Positions 1-8,156 of a stretch of 40,256 bases of DNA are shown here, one piece after another; the stretch's first letter is position 1; every line of letters starts with the position of its first letter. The notes below the pieces were generated by a model, which worked only from the letters and a program-made list of their open reading frames with translations, was not told where the DNA came from and did no database searches. The DNA comes from JAAYOS01 sp050950785 (GTDB lineage: Bacteria; Bacillota; Clostridia; Oscillospirales; JAAYOS01), in the NCBI GenBank assembly GCA_050950785.1, contig JBMNIG010000016.1, positions 1 to 40,256 of the forward strand, read 5' to 3'. The position numbers and the translations under genes were made by a program.

Positions 1-214
1 CCTTAGAAGAAGCAATTAAAAATCCAATTACATTGTTTTCTACTTCACATATATAGCAATATTCATAATCTCTAACCATTCTACTATAAGAAATTTCTGA
101 TAAATCCTCGCTAGCCAAAAAACCATTATCTTTGTTATTAATGTTTTTAATGTGGACAGATTTTATGATTTCTATTATAGCCCTTACATCTTTTTGCTCT
201 GCTTTTCTTATCAT
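1..214 (-). CDS. GNAT-family N-acetyltransferase, N-terminal part only
   Basis: Reading the minus strand from the ATG at 212-214 gives an open frame of 71 codons that runs off the left edge. It starts MIRKAEQKDVRAIIEIIKS, the usual first strand and helix of GNAT acetyltransferases, and reaches a strand reading CYICEVENNVIGFLIAS, the typical second and third strands. The acetyl-CoA binding loop would lie beyond the window, so the substrate cannot be guessed. The gene begins 2 bases after the cupin stop codon, so the two are probably cotranscribed. The DNA is much richer in AT than the main body of the window and probably comes from a different organism. Confidence 0.7.
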   Translation of the reverse strand, partial: MIRKAEQKDVRAIIEIIKSVHIKNINNKDNGFLASEDLSEISYSRMVRDYEYCYICEVENNVIGFLIASSK

Positions 215-216
215 AT

Positions 217-564
217 TTATTTATCTTTAATTAGCTTATATTGTTTTAAATTCCATTTAGGAAAATTTATTATGCAAACCTTTAAATTATTTCCAATAAT
301 ATAGTAAGCTTCTTTTTTCTTAAAATAGTATAAGTCTCCTTGCTCTATTTTGAATTCACCCTTGTCCGAAAAGAGTTTCGCTTCTCCAGAAATAACATAA
401 TAAACTTGATCACAATCTAAATTCATAGACTTCCCTTCACTTGGATAACGCCCGTTAATTTCAGCTACAGCAAAGCCTGAATCAAGATTATCATAATCAT
501 ATTCAAAAACAACACAATTGTCTGAATTCTCTTTTCTTATAGCTTGATTTTTCTTAATTAACAT
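217..564 (-). CDS. Small single-domain cupin protein
   Basis: This 115-residue protein is a compact cupin barrel. The middle section reads DQVYYVISGEAKLFSDKGEF and is followed by IEQGDLYYFKKKEAYYI, which matches the two cupin motifs: a strand, a turn with G and E, then G-D and a proline-poor strand. The usual metal-binding histidines are not evident, because the positions after DQVYY and GDLYY lack the HxH pattern. It may therefore bind a ligand without acting as a metalloenzyme. It is cotranscribed with the acetyltransferase downstream. Function unknown; possibly a nucleotide-sugar or small-molecule binding protein. The ribosome binding site is weak (AAAGA just before the ATG). Confidence 0.65.
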   Translation of the reverse strand: MLIKKNQAIRKENSDNCVVFEYDYDNLDSGFAVAEINGRYPSEGKSMNLDCDQVYYVISGEAKLFSDKGEFKIEQGDLYYFKKKEAYYIIGNNLKVCIINFPKWNLKQYKLIKDK

Positions 565-757
565 TCTTTATAAATGAATTATTCTGTTCTTGAAAATACT
601 TTAAAACCAATATACTCATAGGGCGAATACATCTCCTCCACCCTTCTGACCGCTACCGCAGGGTCGCTGTCGGGGACCAGGGTTCTGTGGAAGTGCTGAA
701 TCGCAACACTTTATTCTCAAGTCTCTCTAAACTTTCAGTAGTAAAACAGGAATCTTC
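565..757. other. Transition zone between AT-rich and GC-rich DNA, no gene
   Basis: The base composition changes from very AT-rich (to about 615) to GC-rich. Around 599-608 there is a CTTTAAAA stretch that could serve as an archaeal TATA box for the MFS gene, which would then have a leader of about 130 bases. The exact joint between the two DNA pieces cannot be fixed. No ORF or RNA gene is visible here. Confidence 0.4.
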
Positions 758-1059
758 ATGACCACCACCCCCGCGATCGCCCAGCGCCGGATCGTCCTCA
801 TCATTGCCACTCTGGCTGCGTTCCTCACCCCATTCATGAGCTCGGCGGTGAACATCGCCCTCCCCTCCATCGCCAACGAGTTCGCCCTCGACGCCATCTC
901 ACTGAGCCTCGTGGCCTCATCGTACCTCCTTGCAACCGCTATGTTTCTCGTCCCGTTCGGCCGGTACGCTGATATATACGGGCGCAAGCGGATCTTCACC
1001 CTTGGCGTGATCATATTCACCGTATCAGCGCTGCTCGCGGCGCTTGCGACATCGGGACC
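758..1059 (+). CDS. MFS transporter (DHA2/EmrB-QacA type), N-terminal fragment
   Basis: About 100 codons of a major facilitator superfamily drug-efflux-type transporter. Three membrane segments are visible (residues about 12-32, 48-68 and 80-98). Between the second and third is the hallmark MFS motif A loop, GRYADIYGRKR. SSAVNIALPSIANEF near residue 29 is typical of the 14-helix DHA2 group. The GC-rich codon use and the general sequence style recall Methanoculleus-like methanogens; this is a judgement from memory. The frame stops being MFS-like after ALATSGP (about 1059), where sequence belonging to recG begins. The open frame runs on to 1090 only because no stop comes earlier. Confidence 0.7.
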
Positions 1060-1064
1060 TACTT
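1052..1064. other. Chimeric junction between MFS gene and recG
   Basis: Left of this point the plus-strand frame encodes MFS sequence ending ATSGP. Right of it a different frame encodes RecG from LITEDVEYSNLGL onward. RecG proteins normally read THAL(I/L)..DV before this point, but here the preceding codons (RHRD) make no RecG sense. Neither gene has its other half, and no repeat, integrase or att-like sequence lies at the joint. Base composition and codon use also change here. Confidence 0.8.
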
Positions 1065-2003
1065 ATAACCGAAGATGTGGAGTATTCTAACTTGGGCCTG
1101 GTGATAACCGATGAACAGCATAGGTTTGGAGTGCGACAGCGTGCAGCTCTTACTGCCAAAGGAGAGGTGCCCCACACGCTCGTCATGTCTGCCACTCCTA
1201 TACCACGTACCCTTGCACTGATTATGTACGGCGACCTTGACATTTCAATTATAGACGAGCTTCCACCGGGCCGAAAGCCCGTAGATACATACGCGGTGGA
1301 TGAAAACATGCGTGAACGTATTTATAACTTCATAAGACGCCTTGTGGCGGAAGGCAGACAGGTCTTTATTGTCTGTCCCCTAGTTGACGACCCGGAAGGG
1401 CTTGATGATGGGCGCAAGGCCGTTGAGGCGTACACTAAACAGCTCTCGGAGGAGATTTTCCCCGATCTTCGGGTTGGATTTGTACACGGAAAGCTAAAGC
1501 AAAAAGACAAGGACACTGTGATGAAAAGCTTTGTCGAAGGAGAACTTGATATTCTTGTATCCACCACTGTTATAGAAGTTGGGATCAACGTACCAAATGC
1601 TTCGCTTATGATAGTGGAAAATGCCGAGAGATTTGGACTGTCACAGCTCCATCAGCTCCGCGGGCGTGTAGGCCGAGGAAAACATAAGTCATACTGTATT
1701 TTAATGTCCGATTCAAAAAGTGAAAGCACTCGCTCCCGATTGGGTATAATGACAAAGACAAACGATGGGTTTATTATTTCGGAAGAAGATCTTAAACTCC
1801 GAGGCCCCGGCGATTTCTTTGGCGACAGGCAGCATGGGATACCAAAATTAAAAATTGCGGACCTCGCTGACGATGCTGAGACTCTTAGAGAGGCGGCTTT
1901 TGCGGCATTAGAGCTGCTCAAAAATGACTCTGAGCTCTCAGCTTCCGAAAATGCAAAGCTCCGTAATGCAGTTTTCACGATGATCGAACAGTTCCGCAGC
2001 TGA
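1060..2003 (+). CDS. recG: ATP-dependent DNA helicase RecG, C-terminal part
   Basis: RecG remodels stalled replication forks and Holliday junctions. Only the last ~315 residues are present; the full protein is normally ~680-700. Visible are helicase motif II (DEQHRFG), motif III (SATPIPRT), the second RecA-like domain with VIEVGINVPNA (motif V) and QLRGRVGRG (motif VI). The C-terminal TRG-like region follows, with LRGPGDFFGDRQHGIP. The wedge domain, Walker A and motif Ia are missing because the sequence upstream of about 1060 belongs to another gene. A TTG at 1044 opens the frame, but this is not a real start. The end at the TGA of 2001-2003 is normal, and spoIIP follows 44 bases later. Confidence 0.93.
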
Positions 2004-2047
2004 CTATTAACTCATGTATTAGGTCATTCTTTCATATATATATTGGT

Positions 2048-3397
2048 ATGAAGTATTACCTTGCCGGCTATGTACGGTTTTTTCAGGAAAGGATGACTGA
2101 TTTGAAAGGAAGGCTGAGATTGCGCAGGTTCCCACGCAGACTGCACCGCGGAAGGCGTTGGGATTTGCTGATGAAGGTTATATTTATAATTGTAGTGGCG
2201 TTGATACTGCGTTTATTTTTTTCACTTCTGGGAAAAAGCGGCTTCATTCTAAACAATGTGGATGCCGACTTTTACAAATCGGTCCTATCTGCCGAACTCG
2301 GAAACAGCACAGATGAACCTCTAAATGTATTTAGTAGGCAATCCTTACTGGCCGGACAGTCAGCTATTTTGCGAAGTCTCCCCTCATTTGAGTTTCACAT
2401 GGCAGCCGATGACGAGTTTGACGGTGACTTTTCTTATTTTGAAACCGATACGTGGCGTGGGACAAATGCATCAGACAAATCTAATTCATCTGACGACGAA
2501 AGCGATCTGACATCATCGAATACATCGTCATCCGACGGCTCCGTCGATGAAGGCGACACCTCAGATCCCACTAACAACAACACAAAATCCTCCGTCGACG
2601 ATGATCCGAATATTCGTACAGTTACGATCATTCCCTCATCGCCTGTAGGATATGATTATGCTGACGGTGTATATATAAAAAATGAAACATCCTATGACAT
2701 CGATGTGGGTAAATTCCTTGATCAAAAACCTAAAGTTGACCTCGACGCAGACGGTCCGGTGATACTTGTCGTTCACACACACGCAAGCGAGGCCTACTAT
2801 CCGGATGGTGATGATATTTATAAACCGACGGATACTGAGCGCACAGATGACAAAAACTACAATGTAGTGAGGGTCGGAGATGAAGTAGTATCCATACTGG
2901 AGGATCGCGGATATAAAACTGTTCATATTCGTGATATATTCGATTACCCTTCATATTCAGGATCGTATACAAGAACACTTGAGGCCATCGAGGATGTACT
3001 TAAGGAACATCCTTCGATCCAGATTGTGCTCGACATTCACAGAGATGCCATGGTTGCTGCAAATGGTTCCACTTACCGCACTATAACCGAAATCGACAAT
3101 AAGAATGCCGCTCAGATCCTGCTAGTAGTTGGAACTAACGAGGGTGGTCTCAAACATCCAAATTGGCGTGATAATCTAACACTTGCAGTACATCTCCAGA
3201 AGCAGATAAGTGAGGATCATCCACTGCTTGTGCGTCCGATCAATCTTCGCCCGGAGCGATTCAATCAACACGCAACGAGCGGTTCACTAATAGTTGAAAT
3301 GGGCACAAGTTCGAATACATTACAAGAAGCACTATACTCCGCTCAGCTTTTTGCATCATCACTATGTAACATGCTTGATGAGTTGGCGTTGCAGTAA
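2048..3397 (+). CDS. spoIIP: Stage II sporulation protein P, forespore engulfment hydrolase
   Basis: SpoIIP is the amidase and endopeptidase that, with SpoIID and SpoIIM, thins septal peptidoglycan during engulfment of the forespore. The protein has 449 residues. It has a basic cytoplasmic start, one membrane segment at about 41-60, and a Ser/Asp-rich linker at about 140-185. The SpoIIP domain follows from about 235. Putative zinc and catalytic residues are in HTHASEAY (about 242), LDIHRDA (about 329) and VEMGTSSN (about 416). No strong ribosome binding site precedes the chosen ATG, so a start a few codons further in, before the membrane segment, is possible. The low-complexity acidic linker is longer than usual. 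In sporulating Firmicutes the gene is expected to be under mother-cell sigma-E control, but I could not identify a convincing promoter. Confidence 0.93.
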   Translation: MKYYLAGYVRFFQERMTDLKGRLRLRRFPRRLHRGRRWDLLMKVIFIIVVALILRLFFSLLGKSGFILNNVDADFYKSVLSAELGNSTDEPLNVFSRQSLLAGQSAILRSLPSFEFHMAADDEFDGDFSYFETDTWRGTNASDKSNSSDDESDLTSSNTSSSDGSVDEGDTSDPTNNNTKSSVDDDPNIRTVTIIPSSPVGYDYADGVYIKNETSYDIDVGKFLDQKPKVDLDADGPVILVVHTHASEAYYPDGDDIYKPTDTERTDDKNYNVVRVGDEVVSILEDRGYKTVHIRDIFDYPSYSGSYTRTLEAIEDVLKEHPSIQIVLDIHRDAMVAANGSTYRTITEIDNKNAAQILLVVGTNEGGLKHPNWRDNLTLAVHLQKQISEDHPLLVRPINLRPERFNQHATSGSLIVEMGTSSNTLQEALYSAQLFASSLCNMLDELALQ

Positions 3398-3520
3398 GCA
3401 GATTGGTCATCCCAAGGCCTATAGGGCTTGTACTTTAGATAATTGGATATTTTCCCGAAAACAACGTCATTTTTTTAACACAGCGTGTCACAATATACGA
3501 AACGACAAAAATTCGAATAT

Positions 3521-3564
3521 TTCGACACCTAACACTTGTATTTTTACTGTAAAAAGGTTAAGAT
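3521..3564 (+). promoter_or_regulatory. Promoter of prs with an upstream 0A box
   Basis: A sigma-A type promoter is visible: TTGTAT at 3536-3541, a 17-base spacer, then TAAGAT at 3559-3564, 54 bases before the prs start. Eight bases upstream of the -35 box, TTCGACA at 3521-3527 is a perfect reverse complement of the Spo0A box TGTCGAA. A weaker copy, AACGACA at 3501-3507, lies exactly 20 bases further upstream. The promoter is well supported; the Spo0A link is an inference from the box. Confidence 0.5.
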
Positions 3565-3617
3565 GGAAATGAAAAAGTATGCAAAAGCTAACAGGTGCTG
3601 ACTTAGGAGGATGTTGA

Positions 3618-4754
3618 ATGAGCCGATCTGATGCCGACAATCAATTTGTCGGGCAGCTAAGCATTATTGGAATGCGTGGATGTGAAGATTTTGTAAAAGA
3701 AGTTGACCGCTATATACGCGAATGGCGTGGACAAGACGAAACCTTCATAACCAAAGCTGCATGCCCAAGATTTGGAACAGGGGAAGCTAAAGGAATTATC
3801 TATGAGACAGTGCGCGGCCATGATGTCTACATTTTCTGCGACTGCTTCAACTACGGTGTAAAATATACTATGTTTGGCAAGGAAGTGCCCATGAGCCCGG
3901 ACGATCACTTTCAGGACTTAAAAAGAATCATTGCTGCAGCCGGAGGCAAGCCCCGCCGCATCACAGTGATTATGCCAATGCTGTATGAGGGTCGCCAACA
4001 CCGCAGGGGTGCCCGGGAGTCGTTGGACTGTGCCTTAGCACTTCATGAGCTAGTCAACATGGGCGTCACAAACATTATTACATTCGATGCTCACGACGCA
4101 AGAGTACAAAACGCCATTCCCTTAAGTGGATTTGAAAATGTACTTCCCAACTATCAGATGATCAAGGCGCTCAGGAATACAGTTCCTGACTTCTGTTTTG
4201 ACAGTGACAACGCAATAATCATCTCACCTGATGAAGGCGGCCTCAATAGAGCCATGTACTATTCATCAGTTCTCGAGCTGGATTTGGGTATGTTTTACAA
4301 GCGCCGTGACTACTCCACTGTAATAAATGGTCGAAACCCGATCGTAGCACATGAATACCTCGGAAACGATGTAGCCGGCAAGGATGTAATAATCATTGAC
4401 GATATGATCTCGTCGGGTGACTCCATTCTGGACATATCCGATAAACTAAAAAGCGTTGGTGCAAGAAGAGTATTTGTATTTGTTACCTTTGGGCTTTTTG
4501 CTAACGGGTTTGAGAGATTTGATGAGGCTTATAAAGAAGGTAAGATCGACAAAGTATTTACAACAAACCTTATCTATGTCCCTGAAGAACTCAAGCAGCG
4601 TGAATGGTATAGTATGGTTGACTTGAGAAAGTTTATTGCTCTAATAATCGACACCTTGAATTATGACAAGTCGATAAGCAATCTTCTCAATCCTGTAGAA
4701 AAGATCAATGCACTGCTTGACAGACACAGAGAAGCCGCTCGCGACAATAACTGA
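3618..4754 (+). CDS. prs: Ribose-phosphate pyrophosphokinase (PRPP synthetase), clostridial type
   Basis: It makes 5-phosphoribosyl-1-pyrophosphate from ribose 5-phosphate and ATP for purine, pyrimidine, histidine, tryptophan and NAD synthesis. The 378-residue protein is longer than classic Prs (~315) and belongs to the divergent form common in Clostridia. The N-terminal half carries MYEGRQHRRGARESLD (about 121-137) and ITFDAHDARVQNAIPL (about 150-166), which form the ATP and metal-binding loop region. The C-terminal half has the PRPP-binding loop IIIDDMISSGDSI at about 258-270. An AGGAGG at 3605-3610 is well spaced from the ATG. The gene has its own promoter and ends just before a strong terminator, so it is probably transcribed alone. 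Confidence 0.92.
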   Translation: MSRSDADNQFVGQLSIIGMRGCEDFVKEVDRYIREWRGQDETFITKAACPRFGTGEAKGIIYETVRGHDVYIFCDCFNYGVKYTMFGKEVPMSPDDHFQDLKRIIAAAGGKPRRITVIMPMLYEGRQHRRGARESLDCALALHELVNMGVTNIITFDAHDARVQNAIPLSGFENVLPNYQMIKALRNTVPDFCFDSDNAIIISPDEGGLNRAMYYSSVLELDLGMFYKRRDYSTVINGRNPIVAHEYLGNDVAGKDVIIIDDMISSGDSILDISDKLKSVGARRVFVFVTFGLFANGFERFDEAYKEGKIDKVFTTNLIYVPEELKQREWYSMVDLRKFIALIIDTLNYDKSISNLLNPVEKINALLDRHREAARDNN

Positions 4755-4787
4755 CTTTACTATTTGACGGATTTCATAACTTTTGAA

Positions 4788-4822
4788 GAGGCTACCCAAC
4801 CTTTGGGTAGCCTCTAATTTTG
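4788..4822. terminator. Rho-independent terminator after prs
   Basis: An 11-base perfect stem (4788-4798 with 4804-4814, GAGGCTACCCA) closes a 5-base loop and is followed by TAATTTTGTT. It lies 33 bases after the prs stop and 16 bases from the stop of the convergent gene. It clearly serves the plus strand; the minus side has no good T tract. Confidence 0.85.
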
Positions 4823-4830
4823 TTCTGATT

Positions 4831-7113
4831 TTATTGCTCTTTTTCTTTTATGATCTCAAAAATATTTGAGCATATCTCATCTGCTGCCTCCACTGAGAAG
4901 CTTTCAGCCAAGACCTTTATATGTGGCCTTGAAGAGCTTGGTGCAATGTGGACCCAACCGTTTCCCACAGGGAACCTGATGCCATCACCGAGCTCACGGT
5001 TTTTTGAAAGTGTTGATAGTTCCCTCATCAATGCTCCCCTGTCCCCCGAAAACGGATACTCCCTTGTGATTTGATGAAATGCCGGTATTTCTTCCACCAG
5101 AGATGAGACAGTCTTGCGTGAACTGCTTATATATCCACATAGCTTTATAGCCGCAAGAGATGCATCATAGAAAAAGGTACTTTCTGAGGCATACTGCCAG
5201 TATTCCTCGTCTCTCCCCCGCCGTACGATGCGTGCGTTTTCACTTAGAGCAATATCCTCCATAGCTTGTGGAGCGTCAAAGGAAACTGCACACACACTGT
5301 TCCCTTCCCTGAAGTGTGTCAAAGCCAACAAGGCTAGAACCTTTTCCGGTCCTAGTTTATACCCTTCTTCGTCGGTGACAAACATTCGAGTCCCGTCTGC
5401 GCTTACTGCCAAAGTAAAGTATTTGTCCGCCTTATGATCGATACTACCACTCTTTTCGAGAACTGATCTGAGCAATTTCCCGGGAAGGTTGTCAGCTTGA
5501 ACCCGTACCGGTGCCCTACCGCGTGTATTTCGGATCAAATACTGTTCATACGCGAGGGTCGTGCCGATGGCAAACCTATCGGCTCCAAATCTGTTGGCCA
5601 GCTGCGCCGGAACAGCAGACCTTGCGGCCAAGTTCAATTTTCTCTCAATAGCATGTGTTATATAAGTTCTATCTCTACAGGCCAAACGTATTGCAATCTG
5701 TTCACCCAACTGCTCAACAAATACCGAAATCGTTGCCCCGTAGGTTTCTCCGACAAATGACGCTTCAGCAAAAAAACGTGCATCATGTCTGATAGCATCA
5801 CCTCCGACACTGCGTACTCCACAGGCAATTGCCGACGCAAGTGTCTCTGAAAGTGGACTTCCGTCGTGCCCTATTGTAACTTTGCCATCACTGCCAAGGG
5901 CTGATCCGATACGAAGGCATACTTCTGGCGAAAGCTCGCTGAGATCCCCTCTCAAGTCACCACGTGAATCAAAGGGCAGACTTCCTCTGCCACCGTGTTC
6001 GGAGAGTATATTCCACTTGGCGTAGCCCCCTCGTTTTACTTTAAGGCCCGGCCACACCTTTACACCAGGTGACAGAGAAACAGAGTCCTCCACTTCCGTA
6101 CTCTCACCTAATATACACCCTTCACTAATAACGGCTTCACGTCCAACAACTGTCCCTTCACAAAGCACTGCTCCCCTTATCTCTGCACCTTGACGAATAG
6201 TGGTTCCATTCAACACTGAATATTCAACATTGACCTCCGATCCAATGGCGCTAGCACTCCCTATCACAGCATAAGGGCCGATAACAGCACCACTACCCAC
6301 GCGGACATTTTTCCCAATATAAACCGGTGGATGAAGTATTACATCGTCCGGAAGCTCAGACTGTATGCAATACCCATCAACTTGCATGTTTCCTATATCA
6401 ATGTTTGCTTTTCCTTGAAGTATATCAAAATGACAATCTGCATATGCCTCCGGATCCCCTATATCACACCAGTATCCGTCTGCAACAATGCCATACAGCT
6501 CTGCTCCGTCCCGAAGCATATCACGAAATACATCTCTAGCAAAATCAACTTGTACTCCGGGACTAATCCTATCCAATACCTTTGGACTTAGAATATATAT
6601 TCCGGTGTTGACAGTATCGCAAAATACCTGGCTCCATGAAGGCTTTTCAATGAATCGTTCGATCCTGCCGTCAGGTTTTGTCATTACAAGACCGTATTCC
6701 AAAGGCTTTGAGTGCCTGTAAAGGACAATTGTAGCTTCAGCTCCTGTTTTGCGGTGACTTTCGATACATGCTTCGAGGTCGATATCACATATTGCATCTC
6801 CCGATATTACAAGAAAGTCATCGTCTAAAAATTCCTTGCAAAGTGCTACGCTTCCCGCAGTACCAAGAGGTTTGTCCTCAATCGAGTAGCTCAGCTCTAC
6901 TCCTTCGGGTGGATTCTCTTCAAAGTAACGAATAATTTGATGGGGCATATACTGTAATGTAGCCCTGACCTCCCTTATTCCATGACGCTTGAGCAATTTG
7001 AGGATGTGTTCCATCACAGGCCTATCAAAAACCGGTATCAGTGGCTTTGGACGGCCGATACTCATCGGCTGCAATCTAACGCCTCTTCCCCCGGCCATAA
7101 TTACTGCTTTCAT
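4831..7113 (-). CDS. Sugar-1-phosphate nucleotidyltransferase fused to a left-handed helix and a degenerate phosphomannomutase domain
   Basis: A 760-residue fusion. Residues 1-235 form an NDP-sugar pyrophosphorylase. They show the nucleotide-binding AGGRGVRLQPM, the RPKPLIPV loop, ISGDAICDID with the metal-binding aspartates, and FIEKPSWSQVF. About 245-365 is a hexapeptide-repeat left-handed helix. From about 375 to the end the fold of a phosphohexomutase can be followed, but its active sites are altered: no T/S-x-SHNP catalytic serine loop, SADGTRMF in place of the DPDADR metal loop, and APSSSRPHIK in place of the RPSGTEPKIR phosphate loop. The same architecture occurs in cyanobacteria and other Firmicutes, often annotated mannose-1-phosphate guanylyltransferase. 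The first domain is probably active; substrate is uncertain (mannose-1-P or glucose-1-P). A good AGAAGGGAG precedes the ATG. Likely role: precursor supply for cell-surface sugars. Confidence 0.85.
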   Translation of the reverse strand: MKAVIMAGGRGVRLQPMSIGRPKPLIPVFDRPVMEHILKLLKRHGIREVRATLQYMPHQIIRYFEENPPEGVELSYSIEDKPLGTAGSVALCKEFLDDDFLVISGDAICDIDLEACIESHRKTGAEATIVLYRHSKPLEYGLVMTKPDGRIERFIEKPSWSQVFCDTVNTGIYILSPKVLDRISPGVQVDFARDVFRDMLRDGAELYGIVADGYWCDIGDPEAYADCHFDILQGKANIDIGNMQVDGYCIQSELPDDVILHPPVYIGKNVRVGSGAVIGPYAVIGSASAIGSEVNVEYSVLNGTTIRQGAEIRGAVLCEGTVVGREAVISEGCILGESTEVEDSVSLSPGVKVWPGLKVKRGGYAKWNILSEHGGRGSLPFDSRGDLRGDLSELSPEVCLRIGSALGSDGKVTIGHDGSPLSETLASAIACGVRSVGGDAIRHDARFFAEASFVGETYGATISVFVEQLGEQIAIRLACRDRTYITHAIERKLNLAARSAVPAQLANRFGADRFAIGTTLAYEQYLIRNTRGRAPVRVQADNLPGKLLRSVLEKSGSIDHKADKYFTLAVSADGTRMFVTDEEGYKLGPEKVLALLALTHFREGNSVCAVSFDAPQAMEDIALSENARIVRRGRDEEYWQYASESTFFYDASLAAIKLCGYISSSRKTVSSLVEEIPAFHQITREYPFSGDRGALMRELSTLSKNRELGDGIRFPVGNGWVHIAPSSSRPHIKVLAESFSVEAADEICSNIFEIIKEKEQ

Positions 7114-7136
7114 GAGATCTCCCTTCTGTACGACGG

Positions 7137-7175
7137 AAAAAAATAATCAGTGCGGACTGACCCGCACTGATTATT
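7137..7175 (-). terminator. Terminator after the yfbR-like gene
   Basis: A 14-base perfect stem (7142-7155 with 7162-7175, core AATCAGTGCGG) closes a 6-base loop. On the minus strand it is followed by a run of seven T (7137-7143 in complement, overlapping the stem base). It sits 21 bases after the stop of the nucleotidase gene. It ends only 24 bases before the start of the next gene in the same direction, so that gene depends on read-through or on a promoter overlapping the hairpin. Confidence 0.85.
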
Positions 7176-7196
7176 ATTGTCCTTTGCATAAGGATT

Positions 7197-7778
7197 TTAT
7201 TCCTGTTCATCCAGAGAAAGGCTAAAGCTCGGCATGAAGTGCTCAAGAAAATATTCCACTTCGGGCATTTGCATTTTTTTCAGGTTTTCCCAAACCTGTT
7301 CTCCTGCCTTCTTGAACTCTGTGTTTCCGGTCTTTAGTTCCTCAACACATTTTATATAAGCAGCAAGACGGTCTGCTGCCTTGATAAACCTTTTTACATC
7401 CTCATCGGTATCTTCAAACACAAGGGGTCTGTAAGTCTCCTTCAACTCTTCAGGCAGATATGTAAGGAGCTTCTCCTTGGACAAGCGCTCAACCTCCTTG
7501 TAGCCCTTCATTATTGAGGGATTGAAGTATTTGACAGGAGTCGGAAGATCCCCGGTCAGTATTTCCGACGCATCATGAAACAGTGCCGCTGCTGCACATG
7601 CATCCGGTTCAGCCGGTTTCCCAAAAATATCGCGTCTTATAGAAGCCAGTGCATGCGCAAGAACCGCTACCATGTGCGAGTGTTCCTGTACATTTTCCTG
7701 TAAGCCGTTCCTCATGAGTCCCCAACGTTGTATATACTTCATACGTGAAATCAAAGCAAAAAAGTGCAAACCACTCAT
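7197..7778 (-). CDS. yfbR: HD-domain 5'-deoxynucleotidase, YfbR type
   Basis: The 193-residue protein closely follows Escherichia coli YfbR, which removes phosphate from 2'-deoxyribonucleoside 5'-monophosphates. It starts HFFALISRMKYIQRWGLMRN, then ENVQEHSHMVAVLAHAL, giving the first metal-binding histidine at about 34. ALFHDASEILTGDLPTPVKY at about 65-85 gives the HD pair and the substrate loop. It ends with the family tail (PSFSLSLDEQE). All expected catalytic residues (H, HD, D near KAADRLAAY) are present. It has its own promoter and terminator. Likely role: dNMP turnover or salvage in the cytoplasm. Confidence 0.9.
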   Translation of the reverse strand: MSGLHFFALISRMKYIQRWGLMRNGLQENVQEHSHMVAVLAHALASIRRDIFGKPAEPDACAAAALFHDASEILTGDLPTPVKYFNPSIMKGYKEVERLSKEKLLTYLPEELKETYRPLVFEDTDEDVKRFIKAADRLAAYIKCVEELKTGNTEFKKAGEQVWENLKKMQMPEVEYFLEHFMPSFSLSLDEQE

Positions 7779-7811
7779 CCCAAACCCACCATTTCATAAT
7801 TTACATTTTAT

Positions 7812-7840
7812 ATGTTAGCACGATTATATATCCCAGTCAA
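7812..7840 (-). promoter_or_regulatory. Promoter of the yfbR-like gene
   Basis: On the minus strand TTGACT (7835-7840) is followed, after 17 bases, by TAACAT (7812-7817), 34 bases before the start codon. The spacing is ideal and the -35 matches five of six positions. Confidence 0.55.
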
Positions 7841-8119
7841 ACACTTGTTTTGCTTTTCCTTGAAAGTTGTAAGGCATAGCGCTATTACAATACAAACATA
7901 ATAAACAATATTGGTAATGCCATTTAATTTCCCTAATAACAAGCAAATAAACCGCTCCATATGTAAATGCTACAAGTGCTTACAGTGACCCGACTGACAA
8001 ACTTAATTTGGTAAAATATGTGCTGTTCACCATGTTATTATTAATATAATTCCGCCATAAAAGGTAGGCTAATGTTACTATTGAAGTATTAACAATTTCA
8101 GTACTTTAGGGTGGCTCAT
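7841..8119. other. Intergenic region without a visible gene
   Basis: The 477 bases between the yfbR-like gene and ppdK hold the yfbR promoter on the left and the ppdK terminator on the right. The AT-rich middle has no ORF with a ribosome binding site, no strong hairpin and no repeat that I can see. Confidence 0.6.
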
Positions 8120-8120
8120 A

Positions 8121-8156
8121 AAAAAGGTACAGTCTTGGATCAACGACTGTACCTTT
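8121..8156 (-). terminator. Terminator after ppdK
   Basis: A 12-base perfect stem (8123-8134 with 8145-8156, AAAGGTACAGTC) closes a 10-base loop. On the minus strand it is followed by TTTTTTAT. It lies about 100 bases after the ppdK stop, with nothing coding between. Confidence 0.85.

Noticed and set aside
1..1060. Genomic island or horizontal transfer into recG
   Set aside because: No integrase, repeats, or target duplication, and both genes at the joint are truncated; an assembly artefact is simpler.
3294..3572. 92-codon open frame overlapping the end of spoIIP
   Set aside because: It covers the prs promoter region, has no ribosome binding site, and has an unlikely residue composition.
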